From Planctomycetota bacterium (GTDB lineage Bacteria; Planctomycetota; Phycisphaerae; WQYP01), in assembly GCA_021818445.1 (NCBI GenBank), contig JAKAEB010000014.1, positions 1 through 64,000 of the forward strand: a stretch of 64,000 bases of DNA, read 5' to 3'. The stretch's first letter is position 1, and each line of letters starts with the position of its first letter. A model generated the notes under the pieces. It was not told where the DNA came from, did not search any database, and was given only the letters and a program-made list of their open reading frames with translations. Both the position numbers and the translations under genes were made by a program. Below, in pieces: positions 1 to 8,258 of this stretch.

Positions 1-1060
1 TATTGCGGTTTTACCCGGTGACGGCATCGGCGTTGAGGTGATTGCAGCAGGCATGCAGGTATTGGAACATACCGCGCGGAAAAGTGGCCATAAAGTGAAT
101 GCCACTTATGCGGATGTTGGCTGGGCTGCAATCGATAAACATGGCACCGCTTTGCCGGCTGCCACCCGGGAGATTTGCCAAAAAAACAAGGCGATACTCT
201 TCGGCGCTGTCGGCCTGCCCGATCGCGATCAAACCCTGCCGCAGGCCCAGCGGCCCGAACGCGTGGCCCTGCTGGAATTGCGCAAAGGGCTTTTTGCCAA
301 TCTTCGGCATGTGGTATTGCCCCCCGGGCTGGCGGACCATTGTCCGCTCAAAAAGCAACTTATTGCGGCCGGCATCGACATCATGATTATTCGTGAATTG
401 ACGGGCGGCTTATATTACGGCAAACCGCAGGGGATCAGCGGGCATCCCGGCGATCGCCTGGCCGTGGACACGATGGCCTACACCGAAAAGGAAATCCGCC
501 GCATCTTGAAGGTTGGTTTTGAAACGGCCCGCAAACGACGGCGGCGGCTCACCAGCGTGGATAAAGCCAATATTCTGGCCACCAGCCAGCTTTGGCGCGA
601 GACCGCCGTAGCGATGGCCAAAGATTATCCCGATGTACAGCTTGAACACATGTATGTGGACAATGCATCGATGCAGTTGTTGCGGCGTCCGACCGAATTT
701 GATGTCATTGTTACCGAAAATACCTTTGGAGATATTCTCAGCGATGAGGCCAGCATGCTTTGCGGGTCTATCGGTCTGGTGCCATCGGCGTGTCTGGGCG
801 AAGATGCGGCAGCCACCCCGTTTTATGAACCGATCCATGGCAGCGCACCGGACATTGCAGGCAGAAATAAGGCCAACCCGGTGGGATCCATTCTGACTGT
901 GGCGATGATGTTGCGTTACACCTTTGGGCTGGAGCAGGAAGCGGCTGCCATCGAAAAGGCTTGCTTTAAGGTGCTCAATGATGCCAAAATTTTGACCGGC
1001 GATCTGGGCGGTACATCGAGTTGTACAGACGTTGCGGCCGCCATCATCACGGCCATGTAA
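1..1060 (+). CDS. leuB: 3-isopropylmalate dehydrogenase, 5' end cut by window
   Basis: Oxidative decarboxylation of 3-isopropylmalate in leucine biosynthesis, NAD-dependent, cytoplasmic. The reading frame is already open at base 2, so the true start lies upstream and 352 residues are visible. The first residues carry the nucleotide-binding GDGIGxEV motif. RELTGGLYYG (about residue 130) is the LeuB-specific form that distinguishes it from isocitrate dehydrogenases. DVIVTENTFGDILSDEAS followed by GSIGLVPSA is the metal and substrate segment, and HGSAPDIAG lies near the C-terminus. The stop is TAA at 1058-1060. A 251-base gap separates it from the next gene, so it probably ends its own operon. 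Confidence 0.93.
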   Translation, partial: IAVLPGDGIGVEVIAAGMQVLEHTARKSGHKVNATYADVGWAAIDKHGTALPAATREICQKNKAILFGAVGLPDRDQTLPQAQRPERVALLELRKGLFANLRHVVLPPGLADHCPLKKQLIAAGIDIMIIRELTGGLYYGKPQGISGHPGDRLAVDTMAYTEKEIRRILKVGFETARKRRRRLTSVDKANILATSQLWRETAVAMAKDYPDVQLEHMYVDNASMQLLRRPTEFDVIVTENTFGDILSDEASMLCGSIGLVPSACLGEDAAATPFYEPIHGSAPDIAGRNKANPVGSILTVAMMLRYTFGLEQEAAAIEKACFKVLNDAKILTGDLGGTSSCTDVAAAIITAM

Positions 1061-1251
1061 ATAATTGCGACTCAAACACCATTAGTCCGAGGACGGCAAC
1101 ATTTGCTGTCGGTGTGCGATGTTCATTGCCCGCGTTTGTCCATGCCAATTCGCACAACATCCACGCGTCGAATGGTAAGGCGTTTTGGCGATAAACATGA
1201 CGACTTTTTCGAGTTGTTCTATGGGACTTTGGCATTTCGCATTTTAGCTAT

Positions 1252-1279
1252 TTGTTAGGTATCGCACATTGGGTATAAT
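1252..1279 (+). promoter_or_regulatory. Promoter of the radical SAM/photolyase cassette
   Basis: A perfect TATAAT at 1274-1279 stands 16 bases after TTGTTA at 1252-1257 (four of six matches to the -35 consensus). The predicted transcription start is near 1286, which gives a leader of about 26 bases before the GTG at 1312. No other promoter of this quality is seen inside the cassette, and the following genes are tightly spaced. I infer that it drives all four. Confidence 0.55.
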
Positions 1280-1311
1280 CCTGCTGCACCTTCACGGCAA
1301 GGATGTCTTGA

Positions 1312-2619
1312 GTGGATATCAGTATTAAACTCGCCATATTAGCTGATGCCGCCAAATATGATGCCTCCTGCGCAAGTTCGGGTGCCAAAAGAAGGGGCAA
1401 CGGCAAGCTGGGTAATGCAACGGGTGTGGGTATATGCCATTCCTACACGCCGGACGGTCGCTGCGTGTCGCTGCTGAAAATCCTGCTCACCAATTTCTGC
1501 ATTTTTGACTGCGTGTACTGCGTAAACCGCATTTCGTCCAACACTCGTCGCGCCCGATTTACGCCAGATGAAATCGCTGATTTGACCATTCAGTTTTACA
1601 AACGCAATTACATCGAAGGGCTTTTTTTATCATCGGGGATTATTCAATCGCCGGATTACACCATGGAGCAGCTTGTGCGCTGTGCCCAGTTGCTGCGCGA
1701 GGTTCATCAGTTCAACGGTTATATCCATTTAAAGGCTGTGCCCGGCGCTGCACCGGAACTCATTGAACTTGCCGGCAAATACTCCGACCGGCTGTCAGCC
1801 AATATCGAACTGCCGACGCCCACTGATCTGACCCGCTTGGCACCCGAAAAGAATTTCAATCAGATTACAGCGGCAATGGGAGATATTGCCGGGCATATTA
1901 ACCTTCGGCGGCGGCCACCAACGGTTATCCGCAACCCGGAACAGACATTGCCGCTGGTGCCAAACCGGCACCCGACCGCGGCGTGGAAAAGCGGAAGGCG
2001 GTTTGCCCCAGCAGGCCAAAGTACGCAAATGATTGTCGGTGCGACGCCATCAACCGATGTGACAATTCTGCAGACAGCGAGTGATCTATATCAGCGCTAT
2101 CAACTTCGTCGGGTCTACTATTCGGCCTACTCGCTGATTCCACATCACGATTCCCGCTTGCCGGGCATCGCGCCCCCGCTCCTTCGGGAGCATCGCCTGT
2201 ACCAGGCAGATTGGCTATTGCGTTTTTACGGTTTTAATCTTTCAGAAATTGCTTCCGCTTCCAACAATGGACAGCTTCACCCCCATATTGACCCCAAACT
2301 GGCATGGGCGCTGCGTCATCCGACGCATTTCCCCGTTGACATCAACAAGGCGTCAAGACACGAACTGCTGCGTGTGCCGGGTCTGGGCGTGCGAAATGTC
2401 GACCGAATCATCCGAATGCGTCGGGTTGCTAAACTCCGGTTGGCAGATTTAACGAGCTTGAAAGCCCCGCTAAATCGCATACGTCCCTTCGTTATGACGG
2501 CAGATTACCATCCGTCAATCTTTGAACTCAAACGGCTTTCAGGCCCGAAATTGCGGCCAATTCAGCCAACGTTATTTGACCTTGCACCGACGTCTAAATC
2601 CACCGAGATGACCAATTGA
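1312..2619 (+). CDS. Putative DNA modification/repair radical SAM protein
   Basis: A 435-residue radical SAM enzyme. The cluster motif CxxxCxxC is at residues 63, 67 and 70. A helix-hairpin-helix follows around residues 342-375 (DINKAS, VPGLGVRNVDRI), a DNA-binding element. This layout matches the family annotated as putative DNA modification/repair radical SAM protein, which is normally linked to a uracil-DNA-glycosylase-type partner. That partner's DUF4130 part is the next gene, 46 bases downstream. The GTG start follows an in-frame TGA directly, and AAGGA at 1299-1303 sits eight bases ahead, so the start is well fixed. The substrate is unknown; a role in lesion chemistry is inferred from the HhH domain and the neighbours. 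Confidence 0.85.
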   Translation: MDISIKLAILADAAKYDASCASSGAKRRGNGKLGNATGVGICHSYTPDGRCVSLLKILLTNFCIFDCVYCVNRISSNTRRARFTPDEIADLTIQFYKRNYIEGLFLSSGIIQSPDYTMEQLVRCAQLLREVHQFNGYIHLKAVPGAAPELIELAGKYSDRLSANIELPTPTDLTRLAPEKNFNQITAAMGDIAGHINLRRRPPTVIRNPEQTLPLVPNRHPTAAWKSGRRFAPAGQSTQMIVGATPSTDVTILQTASDLYQRYQLRRVYYSAYSLIPHHDSRLPGIAPPLLREHRLYQADWLLRFYGFNLSEIASASNNGQLHPHIDPKLAWALRHPTHFPVDINKASRHELLRVPGLGVRNVDRIIRMRRVAKLRLADLTSLKAPLNRIRPFVMTADYHPSIFELKRLSGPKLRPIQPTLFDLAPTSKSTEMTN

Positions 2620-2665
2620 TGAATACCAATATCAGATATTTTGCTTATCGCCGGAGACGGTCATC

Positions 2666-3658
2666 ATGACAACAACTGTTAAATTTGATGGTTCGTTTGA
2701 GGGTTGGCGAAAAGCTGCCGGCGAATTGCTCCGCCGCGAAACGCACCCGGCGCAGATTATCTGGCCTGATCCGTATGTCCCCGCCAGTGGACTATTCGAT
2801 CACTCGATGCCGATGGATGGCTGGGCTGCTGCTTCCGGGGATGCTGATACGCTGGCTGGCAGAAATTGCTCTACTCCGCTTGCTGGGCACCGACCTTGTC
2901 CGATGGTTCCTGCAAAAGCATGGCAACAATTCTTAACGATAGCCAGACGCGTATGCTACGCCCGCTACCGGGAGCGGTTCAACTTGCTATACCGGATGGC
3001 TTGGCGCATGCGACATGGCGAACCACAACTGCCAGATCAACTTTCCGACCCGGATATGCTTGTCGCCCGCCATTGGGACGCATTGGTGAGACGCGATGCA
3101 CATAAAACCAAAGCCTTTATTCGCTTCAAATTGGTTCATCGTGACCCGTCCACCGGGTTGGAGCATTTTTCAGCCTGGCATCGCCCCACGCAATATCCGT
3201 TGCGATTGGTAGGCAGTTTTTTTGCGGATCGCTTCTCAACGATGCGATGGACAATTTTTACTCCCGACGAAATTGCTGCGTGGGACGGTCGTCATGTTAG
3301 CTACTCATTTAATGGACTCAAATATCATTTTGAAAAATGGGACAATATTGAATCGCTTTGGATTACCTACTACGCCCATATCTTCAATCCCGCCAGATTG
3401 AACGTACGGGCTATGCAAAAGGAAATGCCCAAGCACTTCTGGAGCACCTTGCCTGAAACCACCGTATTGCCCGAACTGATAAAAGCGGCGTCCGCCAGAT
3501 CATTGGCGATGCGGAAGCATATCGATGTTCCACCGCCCAAACGAAAACCGGGCTCACATCAATTCACCCGCCCTACCGCAGAACACATGGATGCACAAAT
3601 GCCGGATTCCGCCAGGCACAATCAACCTTCTCAAGGCACCGAACAGGAGACAACGTGA
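2666..3658 (+). CDS. DUF4130 DNA-metabolism protein, partner of the radical SAM enzyme
   Basis: A 330-residue protein recognised by the C-terminal half, where YYAHIFNPARLNVRAMQKEMP followed by KHFWSTLPE is the DUF4130 signature (about residues 235-275). In many genomes this domain is fused to a uracil-DNA glycosylase-like domain. Here the chain ends soon after DUF4130 with a Pro/Gln-rich tail, so no glycosylase domain is present. GGAGA precedes the ATG. The stop lies one base before the photolyase ATG, which implies translational coupling. The biochemical activity is not known. Genetic linkage to the radical SAM gene is a widespread pattern and suggests a two-component repair or modification step. 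Confidence 0.8.
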   Translation: MTTTVKFDGSFEGWRKAAGELLRRETHPAQIIWPDPYVPASGLFDHSMPMDGWAAASGDADTLAGRNCSTPLAGHRPCPMVPAKAWQQFLTIARRVCYARYRERFNLLYRMAWRMRHGEPQLPDQLSDPDMLVARHWDALVRRDAHKTKAFIRFKLVHRDPSTGLEHFSAWHRPTQYPLRLVGSFFADRFSTMRWTIFTPDEIAAWDGRHVSYSFNGLKYHFEKWDNIESLWITYYAHIFNPARLNVRAMQKEMPKHFWSTLPETTVLPELIKAASARSLAMRKHIDVPPPKRKPGSHQFTRPTAEHMDAQMPDSARHNQPSQGTEQETT

Positions 3659-3659
3659 G

Positions 3660-5234
3660 ATGAGCCGCATCGGCGCGTGGATATTGGAAGACCAGTGCTC
3701 GCTTTCAGGCAGTGCCATTGAACGTTTAGCGGCAGGCACGCCGCTGCTGCTTATCGAGGATATGCCTTACCTGTCGCGCTATCCCCACCACTGGCAGAAA
3801 TTAGTCCTGTTGATTTCAGCCCAACGCCATTTTGCCGCCGAACTAGCCCGGCGCGGTTTTAATGTTACCTACCACAAAATGTGTCTCGATCCTATTCGGG
3901 CCGTCAACGACTTTATTCAGCAATTCAATATAACTGAATTGCGGCTGATGGAGCCAAATGATTATCCACGCGCCATGTCGATCTGCCGATGGCAATTGCC
4001 TTGCAGGCTAACGGTGACGGACAACAAACTTTTTTTAAATTCCAATGCAGAATTCGCCCGGTATGCTGCGGGAAAAAAGCAACTGGTTATGGAATTTTTC
4101 TACCGTCAGATGCGTAAAAAACTTGACTTATTGCTCGACAAAAATGGCGAGCCTATCGGCGGTGCATGGAATTTTGACAGGGAAAACCGCGCCGGCCGAA
4201 TACCCCCGCAGCTAAGCCTTCCGGATTTATATCAACCGAAAATTGATGCTGTGACACGCGAGGCGTTCATGGATGTCCGTCGAGGCTTTGCGGGAAAATA
4301 TTTTGGCCGGATGCCGACGCAGCCGGACGGCGAATTCATCTGGCCGGTGACTCATGATCAGGCCGTGGAGCAACTGGAAAGTTTTCTGCATCGCAGGTTG
4401 GAACATTTTGGCCGTTACGAAGACGCAATGACACTTCGATCATGGTCGGTGTTTCATTCGCACCTGTCGCCAGCGATGAATTGCGGACTTCTGCACCCGG
4501 CTTATATCGTTGATCGGATCAGGTCCATAACGCAGAGGCCAAATGGCACCATACCGCTGAACTCATTGGAAGGATTTGCGCGGCAGATAATCGGTTGGCG
4601 GGAATTTATGCGTGGAATCTACTGGCGAGAAATGACCGGTGGCCACGCAGTCGCCTACCCGCAACGCAACGAACTGGATGCTCATCATCCACTGCCCGAA
4701 TTTTATTGGTCCGGGCAATCTGATATGGCGTGCATTAATGAATCTCTCAAACCGGTGCTGCGTTATGCCTATTCGCACCACATTCCCCGATTGATGGTGC
4801 TTGCCAATTTTGCCTTGCTGCACGGCCTCAATCCACAAGCGGTAAATGAATGGTTTACCTATGCCTACGCAGACGGATACGACTGGGTGACTGCACCCAA
4901 TGTCATCGGAATGGCCCTTTATGCAGACGGCGGAATAGTCGCGACCAAACCTTACGCCGCTGGCGGTGCATACATTCACCGCATGTCGGATTATTGCGAA
5001 CTATGCCCCTACGACCCAAACTTGGCCAGTGGCCCTCAGGCCTGCCCGTTTACGCGAGCGTACTGGCCATTTATCGCCCGCCATGCCCAGCGTCTGGCGG
5101 CCAATCCGCGTACCAGTCTGGCAGTACGCGCTCTAAATCGGCTAAGCCAAACTGAGATTGGGCGGCGGGCCGAGGAGGCCCAAAGGTGGCTTGTAAGTTT
5201 GCCAATTTACACATCACCGAACCAAGCGGAGTAA
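3660..5234 (+). CDS. Iron-sulfur bacterial cryptochrome/photolyase (FeS-BCP, PhrB-like)
   Basis: A 524-residue flavoprotein of the prokaryotic (6-4) photolyase class, which repairs UV photoproducts using light. Four cysteines at residues 358, 446, 449 and 462 have the same spacing as the [4Fe-4S] ligands of Agrobacterium PhrB (350, 438, 441, 454), each shifted by eight. The N-terminus (RIGAWILEDQ) and the YADGYDWVTAPNVIGMALYA segment are typical of the family. The reading frame continues upstream to 3525, but AGGAG at 3645-3649 and the stop-start junction with the DUF4130 gene place the start at the ATG at 3660. It is third in the repair cassette. A blue-light receptor role cannot be excluded. 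Confidence 0.92.
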   Translation: MSRIGAWILEDQCSLSGSAIERLAAGTPLLLIEDMPYLSRYPHHWQKLVLLISAQRHFAAELARRGFNVTYHKMCLDPIRAVNDFIQQFNITELRLMEPNDYPRAMSICRWQLPCRLTVTDNKLFLNSNAEFARYAAGKKQLVMEFFYRQMRKKLDLLLDKNGEPIGGAWNFDRENRAGRIPPQLSLPDLYQPKIDAVTREAFMDVRRGFAGKYFGRMPTQPDGEFIWPVTHDQAVEQLESFLHRRLEHFGRYEDAMTLRSWSVFHSHLSPAMNCGLLHPAYIVDRIRSITQRPNGTIPLNSLEGFARQIIGWREFMRGIYWREMTGGHAVAYPQRNELDAHHPLPEFYWSGQSDMACINESLKPVLRYAYSHHIPRLMVLANFALLHGLNPQAVNEWFTYAYADGYDWVTAPNVIGMALYADGGIVATKPYAAGGAYIHRMSDYCELCPYDPNLASGPQACPFTRAYWPFIARHAQRLAANPRTSLAVRALNRLSQTEIGRRAEEAQRWLVSLPIYTSPNQAE

Positions 5235-5239
5235 CGCAC

Positions 5240-5380
5240 ATGCAACGCCCATCCAAGATATGTCTTGTGTGCCAACGCCCCATGGCCTGGAGAAAAAAAT
5301 GGGCCAAAAATTGGGCCGCAGTTAAATATTGTTCGGATGCATGTCGTCGACGTGCGCGGCTTAGTAGAGGCCGGCATTAA
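5240..5380 (+). CDS. DUF2256 small zinc protein
   Basis: A 46-residue protein with C8-x2-C11 and C31-x3-C35, and the diagnostic RPMAWRKKW and VKYCSDACRRR segments of DUF2256. The start is the ATG at 5240, preceded by GGAG at 5227-5230, five bases after the photolyase stop. An in-frame codon further upstream would overlap the photolyase and has no ribosome site. DUF2256 genes commonly sit beside cryptochrome/photolyase genes. A role as a nucleic-acid or cofactor-handling accessory is inferred only from that linkage. Confidence 0.85.
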   Translation: MQRPSKICLVCQRPMAWRKKWAKNWAAVKYCSDACRRRARLSRGRH

Positions 5381-5587
5381 ATCAGCGGTTTATCCCGGCA
5401 ATGATCAAAGAATATTTTTATCCCGCTTACAGGACCATGGTTTCAGCTCGGCGGCGCTGGGGATTCGGTGCAGCCAAGCGTTTAGTCTCGCAACGGTTGT
5501 GCCGCTTTGTCGATTACCCGCAAAGGTTTCTGACGCAAGGTTGATGACCCGGCGGAGGCGTAAAAACGTCCTGTGTCCTTAATTATT

Positions 5588-5818
5588 TCATTTCCCGGCC
5601 GGCTCAAGGGCGGGTAACGGCGCACTACCGGCAAATAGCCCGTGTCGCGCGCCGTGCAGACATTCCTGCATAGCGTGCAAACAGGGATGGCAATAATATT
5701 TTCCATCCGGCGTCTTGATACGCCACTCACGACCGACGTCACGGTGACAATTGGCACACTGCTTGACAGGAATGACATGCCGATCCAAGTGTGAAATTAA
5801 ACTGCGCTTCGTGCTCAT
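5588..5818 (-). CDS. Small two-CxxC zinc-binding protein, unknown function
   Basis: A 76-residue protein with C21-x2-C24 and C43-x2-C46 flanking a charged 18-residue loop, a likely single zinc ribbon. The remaining sequence is low in recognisable motifs, with a Pro/Ala-rich C-terminus. A GGAGAG ribosome site lies a few bases upstream of the ATG on the minus strand, which supports expression. It converges on the photolyase cassette and is not obviously part of it. I do not recognise the family. Confidence 0.55.
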   Translation of the reverse strand: MSTKRSLISHLDRHVIPVKQCANCHRDVGREWRIKTPDGKYYCHPCLHAMQECLHGARHGLFAGSAPLPALEPAGK

Positions 5819-6332
5819 GACTCTCTCTCCAAAGTTTTTGCCCAGATGCCGATCAACGTGATCGAGCAGATTTGTGTCAATGGATAATACGAAATAAGGA
5901 GATGATTGTTAAGTGTAATCTTTCAGAATTCAGGGTATCGGACGCCGAAACAGGGTCTGGTAAATCAAGGCCCGGGAATACCACGCAAGGTAACATTTTT
6001 TGCGATTTCAGGAAGTGCGGAAAGCCTGAAATGGCGTGTTATGAGCCGCCAAGCAGGCATCGGGTAAACTATCGGAAACCTATGATGTGAACCAATCCGA
6101 TGCGATCGACACCCGAAAGTGGCAAGTGCTGTGAAAAATCAGCGGGACATTCAACTGTCAAGATGTTCGTCGCCCAGATTGCCTCTCAAGTGAGGCACGG
6201 CAGCAGGGCCCGGAAGAATAAGCAACTTCGCTATTGCCCGGTCAACAAAAAATCTGCCGCGGCATTCTGCCATTGGCGTAATCTGAAACCCGACGTTGGC
6301 TTGGATATATTGTCACGCTGGGAATTAATTTA
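5819..6332. other. 514-base gap with one clear hairpin
   Basis: No convincing gene. Short open frames on the plus strand lack ribosome sites and family-like sequence. An 8-bp inverted repeat, ATTTCAGG at 6005-6012 and CCTGAAAT at 6025-6032, encloses a 12-base loop. It is not followed by a T-tract in either direction, so it is not an ordinary terminator. The gap must contain the minus-strand promoter of the small zinc protein, but I could not place it. Confidence 0.5.
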
Positions 6333-7580
6333 TTACGGGGACGACTTGGGTACCACAATGCGAGTTTGAGTGCGATCAATCATTTCGTAGGTGATGCCGC
6401 GCCAGGTTACGGTTTTTCCGATACCGGCCAGGAGCAGGCAGACAAGATTGAACGCCAGCACCGCCGGAAACAGGACGGTGTACCAAAGCCAGCAGCCTTG
6501 AATTGCCGCTTGATGATCCGGCAGCAAAAGTTTGCCACCCCGCATTAAAAACCACCCACGTAACGTGCTGCCACCCCAGACTGAAATCACAACAGCCAGT
6601 GGAAGCCAGCGGCAGAGGCCATGCGCCAGTGGGCCAATGGGGTAGATTGCCAAGATGGCGGCAGATAAGAGCGTGGCGATGTACAGTAGCCCGCCGACCA
6701 GTCCCGTAAACCACAGCCGGGCCGCACAGCGGCGGGTAATGCGATATTGACGCACGGCAAATTCCATCAGTGTACGCCACGACATATCGGCTGGCGACGC
6801 CACCATGCACTGCGGCACAAAATGGATGCGCTCGCCGGCATGCTTTTTTACCTGATAACTGAGCACATAATCGTCACTAAGCGCATGTTGCCAGGCGGCA
6901 TGGATGCCAAACGAAAAAAACTTTTCCCGCGATATCGCCATCGACCCCCCCCACGCGACCGTCCGCCGATAAGGGCCAAGCATGGAAGCTACCATGGCAT
7001 TACCAGCGGAAAGCATGCTGTTCGGTGCCGACGTTCGCTGCGGGATGTAAAACCTGTAGCCCGTGGTAGCAGAAATATGCGGATAGGTAAGTGGAATAAG
7101 TAGCGCGTGAAGCCACTGCGGCGATGGTGCGGCATCCGCGTCTATAAAGGCCAAAAACTTATCATCCGCCGTCGTTTGATCGATGGCGGCAAGCTGATTA
7201 TGAATTTTTTGTGATCGATGAGCGGCGCTACCGGCAATGACGATACTGATTTTGGTTTTTGGAAATTGATCAATCAATGAGTTGATCAAGGGATAAACCG
7301 GATCTGCCGCGGACTCAACGGCAAAAATAAAGCGGGCGGAAGGATATTCCTGGTTGAGCAGTTTTTCAATATTGACACGTGTGCTGGCTTCGACTCCTTT
7401 TACGGGCAGTATGACGGCAACAGGTACATCGATGCGAGCCAGAGGTTCACGGACCACGCGGCTCATGCGGTAGACGAAAAACTGCGCCACCCGCAGTGCC
7501 CAGCACACCAACAGCAGTTCCACCACCCATAGGAGGCCGACGCTGTAATCGATAACCGTTATGTGGGCATATGGGCGCAT
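6333..7580 (-). CDS. Membrane glycosyltransferase, GT2/GT21 (ceramide glucosyltransferase-like)
   Basis: A 415-residue integral-membrane glycosyltransferase. An N-terminal membrane helix (about 12-34) precedes a GT-A catalytic domain with DADA at 147-150, the SDDYVL acidic motif at 235-240, and RQYRITRR at 277-284 in the place of the (Q/R)xxRW motif. Three or more hydrophobic helices follow (about 290-400). This order matches GT21 ceramide/hopanoid-type glucosyltransferases, which transfer a sugar from a nucleotide donor to a lipid on the cytoplasmic face. The acceptor cannot be told from sequence. The DUF1802 gene lies upstream on the same strand, 50 bases away. Confidence 0.72.
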   Translation of the reverse strand: MRPYAHITVIDYSVGLLWVVELLLVCWALRVAQFFVYRMSRVVREPLARIDVPVAVILPVKGVEASTRVNIEKLLNQEYPSARFIFAVESAADPVYPLINSLIDQFPKTKISIVIAGSAAHRSQKIHNQLAAIDQTTADDKFLAFIDADAAPSPQWLHALLIPLTYPHISATTGYRFYIPQRTSAPNSMLSAGNAMVASMLGPYRRTVAWGGSMAISREKFFSFGIHAAWQHALSDDYVLSYQVKKHAGERIHFVPQCMVASPADMSWRTLMEFAVRQYRITRRCAARLWFTGLVGGLLYIATLLSAAILAIYPIGPLAHGLCRWLPLAVVISVWGGSTLRGWFLMRGGKLLLPDHQAAIQGCWLWYTVLFPAVLAFNLVCLLLAGIGKTVTWRGITYEMIDRTQTRIVVPKSSP

Positions 7581-7630
7581 GGCGGAAGATGATACCGCAG
7601 AACCGTTACCCCGACAGTTTAATCTTATAT

Positions 7631-8197
7631 TTAATCGGCGAATGCCTCGGCAATTCGGATTTTGACTTTTTCCAGAACCTCATCGCTGCACGCGGGAACG
7701 GCACCCTTGGTTGAAATGGCGTGCGGCAGAGGCACCCAACTTTTGCAGCCCGCAAATTCAAGAGTGTTTTCAATTTGCGGCGGATGAAAAAATTTCCACG
7801 TTTTCAGCAGCAGCAGGTAAAGAGGGTATTGCGGGCGGTAATTGAACCGCATATCAATCAGGGGAGTGTCCCAAATATGCAAATCGGCAAGCCTGTCCAT
7901 TCGTGGCCGGTCGGGCACACGAAAAATCTTCTCCACGCTGGCCCAGCCGGGAAAATGAATGGTCGTCGGTTCACTGTGCACGACTGCTACCGATTGGCGA
8001 TAGGGTTTCTTCAGGCCATCGGCATTTTGATGCACAAAGGTGGGGAAGAATAAAAATCGGCTTTCTTCCAGTTCAAATTCACCACCCGATTCCAATATGC
8101 CCCCCTTACGCAGGAGGATGTGCTGCTGCCCACGACAAAGGGCGTTGCAGACAACATCCCACTCTTTCAAGGCTACTTGAAGCGATTCATCATCCAT
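7631..8197 (-). CDS. DUF1802 family protein
   Basis: A 188-residue soluble protein. The N-terminal ALKEWDVVCNAL, GQQHILLRKGGI, and the FLFFPTFVHQ block at about residues 47-56 are the hallmarks of DUF1802. The length is normal for the family. Function is unknown; members are scattered in cyanobacteria and planctomycetes. It lies between the glycosyltransferase and the large lipoprotein gene on the same strand, with gaps of 50 and 61 bases, so it may be cotranscribed with them. Confidence 0.8.
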   Translation of the reverse strand: MDDESLQVALKEWDVVCNALCRGQQHILLRKGGILESGGEFELEESRFLFFPTFVHQNADGLKKPYRQSVAVVHSEPTTIHFPGWASVEKIFRVPDRPRMDRLADLHIWDTPLIDMRFNYRPQYPLYLLLLKTWKFFHPPQIENTLEFAGCKSWVPLPHAISTKGAVPACSDEVLEKVKIRIAEAFAD

Positions 8198-8258
8198 GCA
8201 ACCATTATCGCCGAATAATCACCATTTTTCCTGCGGGTGCGTACCTACCCGAAACAAC

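Noticed and set aside
410-1075. 221-codon open frame antisense to leuB
   Set aside because: It mirrors the codon pattern of the plus-strand leuB, has no family-like sequence and no ribosome site.
5401-5544. 47-codon plus-strand frame (MIKEYFYPAY...) after the DUF2256 gene
   Set aside because: Basic and protein-like, but no ribosome site and no recognised family; too short to support alone.
5930-6080. Possible riboswitch in the gap
   Set aside because: I compared with cyclic-di-GMP and cobalamin elements by eye; the conserved loops are missing.
5872-6369. Two short plus-strand frames in the gap before the GT2 gene
   Set aside because: Low-complexity translations, no ribosome sites, and the second overlaps the GT2 3' end.
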